Shown piece after piece: positions 13,201-24,876 of a stretch of 64,000 nucleotides of DNA. The position numbers and the translations under genes were made by a program. The notes below the pieces were generated by a model. The model searched no databases, was not told where the DNA came from, and saw only the letters and a program-made list of their open reading frames with translations. Source of the DNA: Cytidiella melzeri (Eukaryota > Basidiomycota > Agaricomycetes > Polyporales > Irpicaceae); NCBI GenBank assembly GCA_022592445.1, contig JABYQR010000067.1, positions 92,576-156,575 of the forward strand. Direction: 5' to 3'. Positions within the stretch are counted from its first letter, which is position 1; every line of letters begins with the position of its first letter.

Positions 13201-13420
13201 TTCCACTTTTGAGGGGTTCCAAGGTTCGCGGTCGTCACGAAGTGGAACGCCATCAGACCACGGCTTGCATCCAAGCACCAGCCAGCTTTACCAGGAAGAG
13301 GACGCAGAGACCGACTCAGAGGAAGATCTACGTCTGGAAGTACGCACGCGGCGGCCATCCTGGTCGGTTACCGACCCAACGAATTCTCCTCCCCCACGGG
13401 GATCGGACATCTTACATTAG
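10262..13420 (+). CDS. Serine/threonine protein kinase, CaMKK / Ssp1 (Sak1-Tos3-Elm1) type
   Basis: This is likely an upstream activating kinase of the calmodulin-kinase-kinase group, which phosphorylates AMPK-type kinases and acts in stress and polarity control. The kinase domain starts near residue 55: glycine loop LGRGQHGEV, VAIK-type lysine in AIKAVKRK (across an intron), HRDIKPANLL catalytic loop, DFG in IADFGVSH and FLAPEIL. Characteristic of the group are the insert after the lysine (RKRNLPTSPHLPLTD) and the long loop between DFG and APE. Subdomains IX-XI are intact (AIDIWALGVTLYALLFG, RHPWIL). A Ser/Pro/Thr-rich, probably disordered tail of some 480 residues follows, in one open exon to 13420, with many SP/TP sites. 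At least four introns, all in phase (for example YM|VMEYCGGG, EY|LHHHGIIHRD). Which member of the group it is cannot be decided here. Confidence 0.9.
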
Positions 13421-14349
13421 GGCTGCGCCCAACCTTCCATCCGTGCGCAGTGAACGGACGATCATATTCGATATTAATCTCCTTCTTGGCTCCTTGCATT
13501 TCTCTCCTACTTCACATAGAATAACGGACGTATAGCATACCCATTACCCATGACCAGTCGATGTCGCGTCACGTACTCATTCCTATCTTACTAGCACAAT
13601 GAACCAACCCCCATTCTGCCCCTCTTTTTCTGTCTCTCACACACACATAGATCTCCCACTATATGCGAACCCGTCCGTTTGGTACCGACCCTTCAGTACC
13701 GTCCGTAGCCATCCAGCACAACATGTTGTATTAGCGTCTCGTCAGCATTTCATCCTCATGTCCATTTGTTTCATAGCCACCCATATCCATCCTTCATTTG
13801 CAGCATACTAGTACGTGTCTTCGTCATTCTACATGGAGAAAGTGTTCCGTTGTTGGCTGGGGTCTTGAACAGGGGGTCGCGCTGTCTACTCAGGAACGAA
13901 ATCCTTCTAGTTCTTGTATTGCATAGACAGATTGCCAGTGCTTGTGGTGAATAAATGCTAGAACGCTAGGGGAAGAGCGTTCCTAGTATGATTCCAGAAA
14001 AGGCAATTCAGTCTGGCTTGTTCCGGATCATGCGGTCCGAGTGAGCCTCTGACCCTTGGAATATTGAATACTGGCAACTTCTTGAATGGTGATCGTAGTG
14101 TCTATGGCCATGCCCATGGTCGTAGCTATATACCTTGGCCCAAACACCAAGTCGCTATATCCAACAATAAAGATTCAACAATGGTTTTGTGGCCGTAGCG
14201 GAGCAACGGGCCACTGTCTGAGCATGCACAAACAAGTGCAAATAACGCGGTCATTTCCCCAGCCAGCGGCAGAGTGACTTGAACGTCAACTACATCTACC
14301 CTGCAACATTCCAACACCATAATCGCGCTTTCATACCACATTCCATGTA
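13421..14349. other. Intergenic region
   Basis: CT-rich and ACACAC-containing sequence (13615-13650) in the 3-prime flank of the kinase gene, then the leader of the next gene. No gene is supported. Confidence 0.4.
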
Positions 14350-17300
14350 ATGGCAGCACCAGAAACTTACGGGCGTAATCGTCAATCCCTCGCAGACCTT
14401 CAGGAAGAACTGGACGAGCTGTTTCGCGCGCACCCGAAGTCCATTTCTAATGAGGCAGACGAACCAGTCATACCCGGCAACGCTATCGTCGACATCCTGC
14501 GCTCGTGGGCCGCCAACCACAATTCAGACGACTTGCTTACCAAGGATGAAGAAGGACAGCTTGCAGACCTCCTAGAGAAAAACCCTGGAATTGAAGTCAC
14601 ACCCTCTACGCTAATGCAACTCTTCCCACTGCTCAATCAGACAGGCTCGAAGCCTAGTTCAGCGGAGCCCGCCCACACTACCACTGTTCGCGAATTCCAT
14701 CTAGCACGAGGTCGACCAGGCGAGAAGACGGAGTTCGTAGCGTTTGGTCGTTCACGGTCGAGTAGTCAGGATATTACTGGTGCGTCGGTGTATGCTCAAA
14801 CATCCGGCAGTCGACCTCCGTCACGGCCCCCGTCGCGTCCCCCATCGCGCGGGCCACCTGCTGTGCCGCCCAAAACGCCTGCTACGCGTGACTCGCCGTT
14901 CGATGCGGCCTCGCGACAGAGGTCGACTCCGTTGGTTGCTGCACCGTCGAGCTGGACTCGTCGGCCACCACCGTCGCGTCGGAAGAGTGATGCGGGAGCT
15001 CATTGGCGTACCATGAGTGACTCAGAGGTACATCCCAATCTGGCGTTCATGTACCTGCGCAATACTGACTGTCATCACAGTCGTCGTCGTCCATGACATC
15101 GCCCCCTGTGGCCTACTCCCTCTCACAAGGGCACATGGGTCGCGCTCGAGCACCTTCGAATCCAACGACCCCAGACCCTTACTCCAATCCTTCTGGCTCT
15201 TTATCTCCCATCAGCATAGGTTCTCCAAGTTTCAGTACGGTTTCTCGTCCGCACTCTCGGACACAGTCTCAGCCACAGAACAACTTCCCTAGCATGGGAT
15301 ACGTCGCAGATAGCTTTGGGTCTCCTGAGCGCGACAACTATGACTACGACAAGACTTTCAACCGCCACACCGGTTTGATGTCGCCTCCACCAAGTGATCT
15401 GTCTGAGACCTCGTTCGATTCAGCCATGCGGGCGAATCTTGCTCGGCGGTCGCCGGACTCTTCTGACGACGAGTCGGGGAATGACGATATGACGCTGGCA
15501 TTCAGGAATTCTCGTGACTCGGTGTCGTCGACGGTATCGCTTGATCTCCAGGAGAGGTTAGAGGCTTTGCAGAAGGTGAACGCCGATTTGCGGAAGAAGC
15601 TGAAGGAGGCAGAAAACCACCTCCACCAGAAGATGAACGAGACTGATGACCAAATGCAAACTCTGGAGCTGGAGGTGCAGACTGTTAGGGAGGACTTGAT
15701 AACTACCAAGAAGCTGGAGAAGGAGCTTCGGTCGAAAGATGTGCGTCGGAAAATCAATTTCTGATTTATGATGATGGCTGGACGTTGAATTGTCATTCTA
15801 CAGCGGTCGAACAGTGACCAGATCTCGTTACTTGAATTAAAAATCCTCAAGCTTACCACGCGCCTAGAAGCGGCTCGTATCAACAGTACAGCTTTGCATG
15901 CTAAATACCAGGAACAGCTCGGTGAGTTCCTGACAGCTCAAACGAGTTACAGCTTCGCGCGCTGAACTTGGTCCACAGATGAATCTCAGAGCCAGCGCGA
16001 AGCCCTTGCAGATCGAGACAAGGAGATACAGGCGCTAAGAGACATACGAGATCTTCAGGCGGTGGACCTCAAGAAATGGGAAGACGAGTATGTGCAGTGG
16101 CAGAATCAAGTCAAGCGCCTGGAGGAGGATCTAGGATTCGCTCAGCAGACGCAAGCAGAACTGGAGGGTCAGAAGCACGAGAATCTGATGTTGAAGGAGA
16201 CCATCGACCGCTTGAAGTTTGAGATGGAAGAGATGCGGCAGTCAAGCACGGGCGGGCAAGGTGCATCTGGTCTTGCGAGTGCGAGGAGCAGCATCGGCCG
16301 AAGCCTAGGAGCGGAGTTGGCCGGCAAGATGAAGAACGATTTTAGTGATGATGACTCGGAGGAGCCAGAGGAGGAGGTGGACGTCGCTGAGGATGAAGAC
16401 ACGGAAGGTGAAGATATTGTGCAGACCATCATTACAAGGACCAAGCGGGTGAGTTTGTGTCGTATTTCTTCGTACCGTAAGATGTTGAAGTTTTCCCTGG
16501 GACAGAAAGTGCCAAGTAAAGTGAGACGCGCAGAGACGGTCATATTCGAGGATACCAGGAGTTACTCTGATGCCAGCATTCAACATAACCCGTCCACCGG
16601 CATTTTTGCAGCGCAGACTGATCCTGAACCTCGTCCAATCGTCTCTACCTCCAGCATGCAAACAGAGGAGCTGCCAAAGCATTCAATGGAGATGCAGACA
16701 GAGCCAGAGTCAATCATTCCTCCGCCACTCATGATAGAAATGGAGGTTCAAACTGAACAACCGCAACCAGAGCCATCGTCCTCCCGTACGATGATGAACG
16801 GCTCCTTGGCCTCGTCATCGAGCACGGTCATACCTGCGCCTGCAAAGGCTGAGCAGCACCTCCATGATTTGCCCCCAGCCTATAGTCAAGTGACTGGTCA
16901 CACCCAAGACGAACTAGCAACACGCGTTGCCGACGAGACGCTGCGGAAGTGGCACAAAGGCTTAGAGCTCCCCATCAAAGCAATTCCAGGCGGCGTATCC
17001 GAAGATGCTATCGCAGACTGGAATGCTCTGAAAGAGGAGCTCGGTGTGGAGTGTAGTGCTATTGATCGTATCGTGGAGGAGTCTTCCAGGATCGGGACAC
17101 CCCGCGAAGCCAAGGGTTTTCGGCGAAGCCGATTTTACAACATCTACAACACCCATGTTTATGGTGGCAAGGGATACGCCCTGCTGTCAACTTCGCAAAT
17201 CATGTTCGTTGTTGGCGCCACCGCAGCCACCGCGTTCCTATTGGGACATGCCATGGCGCCGCAATACTCCCCACTCGGTGGTGCGACGTACTACGACCGT

Positions 17301-17435
17301 GCTGCGTGGTCAAGTTTCAACTCTATCCAGGCTGTAGGTGAAGGTTTCCCTGGAGACGGCTCTGTTGCGTTCTGGAGCATCGTCGGTCGAATTGGCGGAG
17401 GCGCAGCACGGACGCTGCGTGGATTCCCCACATAG
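14350..17435 (+). CDS. Large coiled-coil protein with C-terminal membrane segment, function unknown
   Basis: I do not recognise the family. The protein opens with a helical, acidic region (LADLQEELDELFRAHPK) that reads like two short EF-hand-like or helical-hairpin units. It continues with a Pro/Ser/Arg low-complexity part containing three RPPS repeats near residue 158. A long heptad-type coiled coil follows (LQERLEALQKVNADLRKKLK to about 16240) and then an acidic cluster (16350-16425, DDDSEEPEEEVDVAEDEDTE). Near the end a hydrophobic segment (IMFVVGATAATAFLLGHAMA, about 17200-17260) with small-residue spacing could anchor it in a membrane. Introns at about 15029-15081, 15741-15802, 15922-15978 keep the frame. 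The layout suggests a tethering or scaffold protein of an organelle or cell-pole membrane; this is inference. Confidence 0.75.
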
Positions 17436-17900
17436 ACCATCGTAATCGTGGTGTTCGACTTCTTGTTACGTTGCTTTCCTATGTGCTATATGTTAACCAT
17501 GCCCTTCAATCCATGTATACCCTGCATACCAACATCACGTTCCTTCGCTCGTTGTGTCTCACTTGAAATCGCTCTTTACACTGCTTTCCTACCGCCTCCC
17601 CTGCTTTATGTCATGCTTTGCTGAGTTGAGAACTTGTCCTTTATGCGTATTCAAGTTCTTGCCTGAAGACGGTGGCTTCAGCCGAGTTGTAATTTACATG
17701 TAATCAGAGTATAGTATAGGCAGATGTTCATTCGCCCCCAAACTGCACAACCCCTCAATGCATCAATAGCGTTCAAACTGTACCACCAGGTCACATATAG
17801 TGGGATTTACAAGGAGTAAGCGTTATTGGGATTACGGGTTACAAGTGATAAATACGCAAGTCAAATAGCCATAATACAGAGTTGTACGTGTACTACCAGC
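17436..17900. other. Convergent intergenic region
   Basis: Shared 3-prime flanks of the coiled-coil gene (+) and the zinc-module gene (-). No ART-type motif follows the zinc-module stop codon, which I checked because its paralogues have one. Confidence 0.45.
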
Positions 17901-18995
17901 TCAAGGAAAACCTGTCGGGGCCATGGCAGACGCCTTGTGCAGAGCTTCTTCTCTGCATATGCGACCACAGAAATAGTCGCCCTTGCTCTGGGGCATAATC
18001 AGGCACTTGATGCACGGATCGACCAGGCCTGTATCCACCGCCTCCCTACATTAGGATGGTCAGCTTCGGACAAGTGGAAGAAAAGGATACACACTCTCTG
18101 TGGGCTCTGGAGCAATACTCGCTAGCCTCTCCGTACGAGTCAACGTGCGCATACTCCTCGCATCCCGGCAAGTGGCATACTGCAGGCGAGTCGGGATACT
18201 CAAGGACAGTCGGCGACGACACTGCCTGAGGATCGAGCCCACTCGCAAGTCGCTGGGCAGACTTGTCGTTTGTCGCTGCAGGCTTTGTGGGAGGCAGCGG
18301 CGCCTGATTTGCTTTGCGAGTGGGGGGTACAGGTGCTGCTGGCGGCTGAACTTGGGATTGAACTTGAGGAGGGTTGAGAGTCGAAAGGATGTGAGGGACA
18401 TGAGCTGCAGCTACGTTCACCCATTGCTTCATTGGGGGAATTTGAGTCGCAGGCACGGTAGGTTGTTGCAGTGGTTGGAACGCTGAAGGAACTTAGCGTT
18501 AAGTGCCACATGCGGCCGAAGTTATATTTATGGGTGATAGACTTACGACGACTAGTAGGGGCTTGTCTCGCTGGCGCTGCAGAGACCTTCTTAGCCGTGT
18601 TGACTGCCTGCTTGACGACATTCAAGGGCACAGTCTGTGGAGTAGGCACGGTCTGGATTTGAGACTTTGGCTGAGGCTGTGCTTGGGCCTGCGCAGCGCA
18701 ATTCTTGCCACAATATTCATAGGTGCCGAATTTGGGCTTCTGGTAGCAGTGCTACGCATGATATCAGTCTGGATGGTCCAGGAATGGTTCAGCTACGATG
18801 TACTCACCACACAAAGGGTGGCAGCTTGAGTCGCGCATGTCTTGCCGCAGAAGGGATGGCCGCCGTGTTTTGGCTTGATGTGGCAGAGCTAGGCAGTCGA
18901 CCTGGTCAAATACTAGAGGATTCAAGCTGTCCGTAATGACTCACTTCACATAAACTGCTATTGCGGAAAGCTGCGGTGGCCATGGTTGAGAGCAT
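17901..18995 (-). CDS. Zinc-module protein related to the N-terminal half of the neighbouring PARP fusion, lacking a catalytic domain
   Basis: Spliced on the minus strand, the protein carries four Cys modules. They are CELCHIKPKHGGHPFCGKTC, then CVHCYQKPKFGTYEYCGKNC, then after a Pro/Gln-rich linker CHLPGCEEYA...YCSRAH, and finally CIKCLIMPQSKGDYFCGRIC. The same order (two CxxC...CGKxCA modules, a CxxxxC...CxxxH module, a closing CxxC...FCGxxC module) opens the PARP fusion at 22658-24594. Here the reading ends with ALHKASAMAPTGFP and a TGA, exactly where the fusion continues into its ADP-ribosyltransferase domain. The last intron (gtgtgt...atgtag, about 18046-18092) is needed to reach module four. 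Start Met at 18995 or 18983. It may bind the same partner or target as the fusion and act as a regulator or decoy; it could also be a decaying duplicate. Confidence 0.75.
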
Positions 18996-19376
18996 GTAGA
19001 TGCGGGCCCCATCATCTCGAACAGCCTGTCTTATATCCCGGAGATGTTCGAAGTTGCGTCGTGGTGACCTCAACGCAATGGCCACCTCGAGGCAAGCACT
19101 GCCACACTGCACAAATTTGGAACGACAATCCTCGTTTCTTGTGCCAGTCAGGTTAGCGCTGACATAGCCCCTTACCTCGCACCTCGACGACGATAATTCC
19201 TGCTACACGTTGCATGAATCCTGAGGGGGACCCTGGCCTCCGTTGCAGTAGTATAAGGGGAAACACTCTGTTCACGAAACTTACGGGAAGTCACCTATAT
19301 ACATATATTCAATACATCGTCATAAAGCATATGAAGCTCGAACACCGTAAGCACGACGCCAACGAGACGGAGACGA
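18996..19376. other. Gap between the NADAR gene and the zinc-module gene
   Basis: Both flanking genes read leftward, so this holds the NADAR 3-prime flank and the zinc-module promoter. No gene is seen. Confidence 0.4.
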
Positions 19377-20337
19377 TCAGCCAGACCCTTGTTCGGATAG
19401 CTTTTTCCTAAGTCGTTCCAAGGCTTTACCGAGCTCATTGCATCCGCTGCCGTCTGCACCGACGCCCCAGAAGGCGTCTTTATCTGAGTCCTATCCAATA
19501 CAGCGGGCCGATGTTAATAATCAGCGACACAGGTAAACCAAAACGAACCTCGACAAGCTCTGCATTGCCTGTGCTCAGGAGTTCCTCTCGCAAGTCATGG
19601 TGCTGGGTGAATTTGTGCCATAGCGTTTCGTCCATCTAATGCGTTGTTCAGGACTTGAAGATGGGGACAAGTGAGAATGGAAAAAGTCGAAGACCTTCTC
19701 TAGATTGACAACCTTCCAGTCAGGTCGAACCTCAGGCTGGAAGCGGCGAGCTTCTGAAAACGCCATACTGGGCCATTCAGAACATGTTCGAATATGTTCA
19801 GCAAGACCGGGTTGATGGCGTTGGAACTGTGAACAAGATTAGCAATAAACATCGGTGGGGCTCAGACGTCGTACCTTGAACGACTGGAACAAATGCTCGC
19901 TGGTAGGATATCGTTTGCCCTCGTACATGACGGGATGCGGTGAGAAGTTTGTGAAACCGTAGTGAGGATGATGTTTATGGTAAAACAAGATCCTAGGTGG
20001 GGCTACTGGCGTCCTTGTCTGGCGCAAAGAGCTGGCGGGCGTGGTGGGGGGTGTATTTCGCGCGACGAGCGGCCTGGGTGAGATGGGACTTAGTTGTGGC
20101 GAGCTGATCCTCCCGCGACGGGTACGAGACGGGGATGGTAGTGCCTGACTAGGCTGACTACCTGAGGTAAAAACTTCCAGCGACCGCGTGCGGCGAGGTT
20201 GGTCAGAGCTTTGTTCGAGTATACTCGTAAGCTCAAGTAGGTCGTGCACGTTTGACTACTCAACTGGACGCAAGATGAGCTTGTTGTTAGACAGGTTTTC
20301 GCTCGACGGTCCCCGACGCGGTGTTGGAGTGAGCCAT
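19377..20337 (-). CDS. NADAR-domain protein (YbiA/DUF1768 type)
   Basis: NADAR domains cleave N-glycosidic bonds in ADP-ribose-like or riboflavin-precursor substrates; bacterial members remove ADP-ribose from guanine bases. The domain begins with YGFTNFSPHPVMYEGKRYP directly followed by TSEHLFQSFK, which contains the conserved Glu. Later exons give MDETLWHKFTQHHDLREELL, STGNAELVE and DKDAFWGVGADGSGCNELGK, then the closing KALERLRKKL. These are all the blocks of the family. Introns join in phase (VVNLEK|MDET, ELVE|DSDKD). The N-terminal ~100 residues are Ser/Pro/Arg-rich and probably disordered. The start is uncertain: the ATG at 20337 requires a 37-nt intron before SNVHDLLELTS. Its neighbours are three PARP-like enzymes and a related zinc-module protein, so a role in reversing or processing ADP-ribosylation is plausible. 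Confidence 0.85.
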
Positions 20338-20824
20338 CGCGGGAGTGCAAGTTTGCAGTGGATTCGGTGGTAGTGATTGGAATAGCGGTGTGGGGTGTTG
20401 ACGGTTGAGACATGGTAAGAGAAGCCTTTGCGACGCGGCTGCAGAACGACATAGAGCGTCCAACAGCTTTAAGAGTGTGCCCGGTACAGAGTTCTGCGCC
20501 TCGAGTACACCTCGAGGCCTGACAAAGAGGGACTTGCCACTCACCGCATATGGTGAGAAAGACGTAGACAGTGTATTCACATCCTCCTACAGTCAATAAC
20601 GCAGGTATAGGCTGCAGTTGATCAACTAAAACATGAGCTTAAACGGTGGCATGACGGCGTCGAGCGAGCGAGGATGAGGGAGACCTTAGCGCCGACATAC
20701 CCTATTCGAGCAGCTATGCAGTAGCAAACCTTATTTTTCGGCATTTACCGACATCCACAGAATTTCAGGCGTCTCCCCCTTGCTATCCTCAACATCCTCA
20801 AGACTCTCAAGACCGTCGCAAACG
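20338..20824. promoter_or_regulatory. Divergent promoter region between NADAR (-) and RPL4 (+)
   Basis: The two start codons lie 488 bp apart and point away from each other, so promoter elements must be shared or back to back. No clear TATA box is seen. Confidence 0.5.
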
Positions 20825-22146
20825 ATGGCCTCCCGACCCACTGTCAGCGTCCACTCTACTGCTGGAGGTATGACGAGACGTGTGCGCGCTGCACAGTATG
20901 TTAACTCATGATTTATGCTCTTCAACAGAGGCTTCGACCTCCCTGCCCTTGCCCGCGGTCCTTACCGCACCCATCAGGCTCGATGTCGTCCAGCAGGTGC
21001 ACAGTGAGTAGCCATAGCACAATTGAGACTGTTTGAATGCTCAATTGGGCCACAGAGAGCATTGCCAAAAACAAGAGGCAGGCATACGCCGTGAACGTGA
21101 AGGCTGGACACCAGACTAGTGCCGAGTCTTGGGGTACTGGTCGTGCCGTCGCTCGTATCCCCCGTGTCGGCGGTGGAGGAACTCACCGATCAGGCCAGGC
21201 TGCCTTTGGTAACATGTGCCGCGGCGGTCGTATGTTCGCGCCTACCAAGACTTGGCGTAAGTGGCACGTGAAGGTCAACCAGAACCAGCGCCGTTTCGCT
21301 GTCGTCTCGGCTCTTGCTGCCTCTGCCCTTCCATCGCTCGTTCTTGCTCGTGGTCACCGCATCGAGGAGATTAACGAGGTCCCTCTCGTCATTGACTCTG
21401 CCGTCGAGTCGTTCGCCAAGACCAAGGAGGCTGTCGCTCTGCTCAAGACCCTCAACGCGTACTCTGATGTCGTCAAGGTATCGAACTCCCGCAAACTCCG
21501 TGCGGGCAAGGGCAAGCTGCGCAACCGCCGCCACCGTCAGCGCCGTGGTCCACTCATTGTTTACAATGAGGACAACGGCATCGTCAAGGCATTCCGCAAC
21601 ATCCCTGGTGTTGAGCTTGTCAGCGTCAGGAGATTGAACCTTCTTCAGCTCGCTCCGGGTGGTCACCTTGGCCGCTTCGTCATCTGGACTCAGGGCGCAT
21701 TCGCTGCTCTCGATGAAGTCTTCGGCACTTTCGATACTCCCTCACTTGTCAAGAAGGATTACATGTAAGTCAAGAATGTTCATCTTTATGCGTCCTTACC
21801 AATCACCTTCCAGTCTCCCTACTGCCAAGATCACCAACCCCGACGTCACTCGTCTGATCAACAGCGATGAGATTCAGTCTGTTGTTCGCCCAGCGAATGC
21901 CAAGCACCAAAAACGCCCCTGGACCCAGCGCAAGAACCCCCTTGTCAACAAGGGTGTTCTCTTCCGTCTCAATCCCTACGCAAAGGTTCTCCGCAAGCAA
22001 GAGCTTCGTACGTATCAAACTATCTCAGTTTTCGTCACATCCGCTCATTGTATGCAACCCATGTAGTCAACAAGGAGAGCACAAAGAAGGAGAAGACTCC
22101 CAAGTCCGCTGGAGAGGCCTTCCTTTCCACTCTTTTTGCTGCTTAA
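20825..22146 (+). CDS. RPL4: 60S ribosomal protein L4 (uL4)
   Basis: A structural protein of the large ribosomal subunit whose loop lines the exit tunnel. First exon 20825-20867 ([14 protein letters not shown]), then [20 protein letters not shown]. The core exon has the family blocks [26 protein letters not shown]-type [59 protein letters not shown] and [20 protein letters not shown]. The C-terminus has the eukaryotic extension ending [12 protein letters not shown]. All introns are in phase (VH|KSIAKNK, DY|ILPTAK, QEL|LNKES). It is a complete housekeeping gene placed between the NADAR and PARP genes, with no apparent functional link to them. Confidence 0.97.
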
Positions 22147-22657
22147 GCCATTACGTTATCTTGCATCCTGTTTGCCATGGAGGAATAACGTTTAGGTGGC
22201 TTGCTGTGCGGTGTCCATTATCATCTCGTTCTATCACTTGCATGTCGATTATGATTATCAAGCTCAAAATATCGCCATTTCTGCGAGGTAGATATACAGA
22301 AACTGCTACGTGAGGAATACATATGCTCGTCAGGCGTATGTAAGGATATTTATCCGGACTGTGCTCCGACGTGGACGCGTAAGAAGCGGACTTGGTGGTA
22401 ATGAATTATGCGTCATTCGTTTCAACCACCAGACGGGAAATTTTTGAGGCACGCCAGGTTGACCATCTTTCTACTCTGCCTTGATGAGACTAATACAGCC
22501 TATCTTTGAACGACAAAACGCTCTCTCCACTCGTTGTAGTGGTGTATATTTCATTGCATGCTTTGTACAGTTAAAAAATCATAGTACAGGATAAGTTAGA
22601 GCGCAATGGAGCCCTCGTCTCTCATATAAAACAAAACGAGCGTGAAACCTCAAACGT
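22147..22657. other. Convergent intergenic region
   Basis: 3-prime flanks of RPL4 (+) and the PARP fusion (-). Nothing else is seen. Confidence 0.45.
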
Positions 22658-24594
22658 CTACTGCGAGTCGTACATAACCAGGTACGAAGGTCGAATAGCT
22701 TCGTTGCAGTACACCACAAGCTCGTCGTGGTTCAATCTTGTTCCTTTCTCTGCGAGAACCTATGCGCGCATGTCCGAGTCAATCTTCATGTCGAAAGAGA
22801 AGGAAAACGTCCGTCACGTACCGAGTCATAGCCTGCAGGCGGTGCAGTCATCGTCGTATTGTCCTGCGTCATCTTGTACCCCTTTCCAACGACCACTTTG
22901 TTCAGCAGAATTGCTTTCAAGGCTGCGTTTGGGTCTGCGTTCTGAGAGTAGTCGTTTGATCTACGATTTTGTAAATTCAATGTTAGGCAGGGGGCATGCT
23001 TGAGTGGAGCATACTTGGATGATGTAGACGACGTATAGATTCCCGCGCCGAACCTGGACGGGTTTCTAGTCATTCTTAGAAATCAGACGAAAAATCACAA
23101 GTTACCTGCCCCAGCCCGTCTTCTTCCCCCACAAGCTTACGTCGAAAGACGTCCTCATAACGCAGCAGAGCGAGCAATTGTTTGAGGCGCAGAAGCTCGT
23201 GTGACCCTTGTCTCCTAACTTGCATTCGCGTCGGGTTCCGTGCCATCTACGATTCTCATTACCTGCTGAACGGCCACTGGCCACAAATTGCCCACGCGCT
23301 TCGACGTCATCGCTGTGCAAAAGCCAGTGTGAATAATTTTGTATGCTAGTGATGAAGAGGCTTACCGATATGCGTTGTACTTGTCCAAGGAAGATTGGTC
23401 CGCGATAATCTTGTAGATATGTCGGACTGAGGGGCAAGCACGTCCTACATGCCTCCACGACGACTTAAATTGTGCTTCGACTACAGGTAGTAAGAGCAGC
23501 GGAATCAGTATGGCATCATAACACATAAAGCGGCAGGGATCGGGATTACCACTTCGGAAAGTGACATGCTCCTCTGGCACTTCTAAAATCATCGGTCCCT
23601 TCTTCGTTGCCTCGTCAGCGCAGGCCTGACCGCAGAAATGTCGATCGCCTTGTTTTGGGGCTTTCCGACAGTATAGGCACGCTTTCTCCGCAAGTCTGTT
23701 ATACAGTACCAATCTCAGTGAATACATGTCCTATCGCAAAACCCGTTTTCCATCGTACACGTACTCTTTATGGGCATGCCCACAGAACCGTCCCATAGGC
23801 CCACTGCCGGTAGTGTTCTTGTGCACTGGTTTCGTGCATCCTGGGATTTGACACGTTCCTGCCACACCCGTAAGATTCGATGGACGGAGGATAAGACTCA
23901 GAAGCATTTACCAATCGGATTAGGGTTTGCACCACTCTGGCGCGAGGCAGAATGGCTGCTGGACGACGACGACGCTTGGGCACAGGATTTGCTGCAGTAA
24001 TCATGCGTACGGGCAGCTTCAACACGTTTCGGACGCGCATGACATCCCTGAAGAACCGTCGATGAGGCGCGTGAGATAAGCTCGTGGTTACAAATATGCC
24101 ATGGGACTTACCATACACAAGTTCGACACATTATGCTTGGCTGCCGTTGCACAGCTTTTGCTGCAGTACGGGTGCGGTTTTCCTGTAGCTGCGTCGACGA
24201 ACTTTGGACGGGCGTGACAGTTCTACGATGCGTGTGTCAATCAAAATGGGCTGTGGCGTATAATGTGATCTATATTCACCTCGCAGAGTTGTGTAGACGC
24301 TAATTGCGTTCCAGTGGGAGGACTAGAAGCTGGTGTACGGTTGGCGGAATTGCGACCACCGCTCGTGCTAGTAATTGGAGGTATATTGACCGGCACAGAT
24401 GTGGCCTGTGGTTGGAAGGGATGTTGAATGACGACGGGATTGTTCACAGGAGGATTGGGCTGTGGAGAGAGTTGAAGCCCGGCAGGGTTGGCAGTAGTAG
24501 TGGCCGCGGAGACACCGTGCATTGCCTTCTGAAAAGGCGGATACTGCGATGCCATACTCGCGAGAAAAGACAGACCAGCTGGTATGGTCGACAT
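22658..24594 (-). CDS. PARP-like ADP-ribosyltransferase with N-terminal zinc modules (gene A)
   Basis: This should transfer ADP-ribose from NAD to a target. Start ATG at 24594 (MSTIPAGLSFLASMASQYPP), followed by a Pro/Gln-rich part. Zinc modules come next: CENCHARPKFVDA...PYCSKSCA, CMGCHARPKRVEA...DYCSKSCA, IPGCTKPVHKN...FCGHAH and CLYCRKAPKQGDRHFCGQAC. The catalytic domain starts near 23450 (CPSVRHIYKIIADQ). The three signature residues of PARP catalytic domains are visible: His in RRWHGTRR, Tyr in FGAGIYTSSTSSK and Glu in HDELVVYCNEAIRPSY. A Cys cluster CASNNCSLCCVM sits between His and Tyr. All joins were read in phase, including HAHK(E)|LAEKACLYC over a gtacgt donor. The stop is TAG at 22658-22660. 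The complete His-Tyr-Glu set suggests an active enzyme, mono- or poly-transferase undecided. Confidence 0.87.
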
Positions 24595-24876
24595 TGTCGC
24601 CGAGAGCTCTCCAGGAGCTAGAAATTGACTGAAATAGTGAAGGTTGAAGAATCGATGTGCGTAAATTGGTTGTTTCCCAAAACAAGGTACACGAGAGTTT
24701 ATAACAGATCATCGCCCCGTACACGTTCATGCCACATGTTCGCGTGAGACGCAGGAATTGACACGCGCGATCGCGTCTGCTTTGGTGCACGAGGCAAAAG
24801 CATGTCCTGAAAGGTACAAGAAAGCAGTATCTCAATGTCGAAAGACGCCATTACTCACCTGCTCTTGTACCCGACC
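24595..24876. promoter_or_regulatory. Divergent promoter region between PARP-like genes A (-) and C (+)
   Basis: The start codons of the two ADP-ribosyltransferase genes are 282 bp apart in divergent orientation, which would allow co-regulation. I do not see a diagnostic operator. Confidence 0.5.

Noticed and set aside
18046..18486. Ending the zinc-module gene at the TAG near 18046
   Set aside because: A gtgtgt...atgtag intron in phase there leads to a fourth Cys module matching gene A, so the longer model is preferred.
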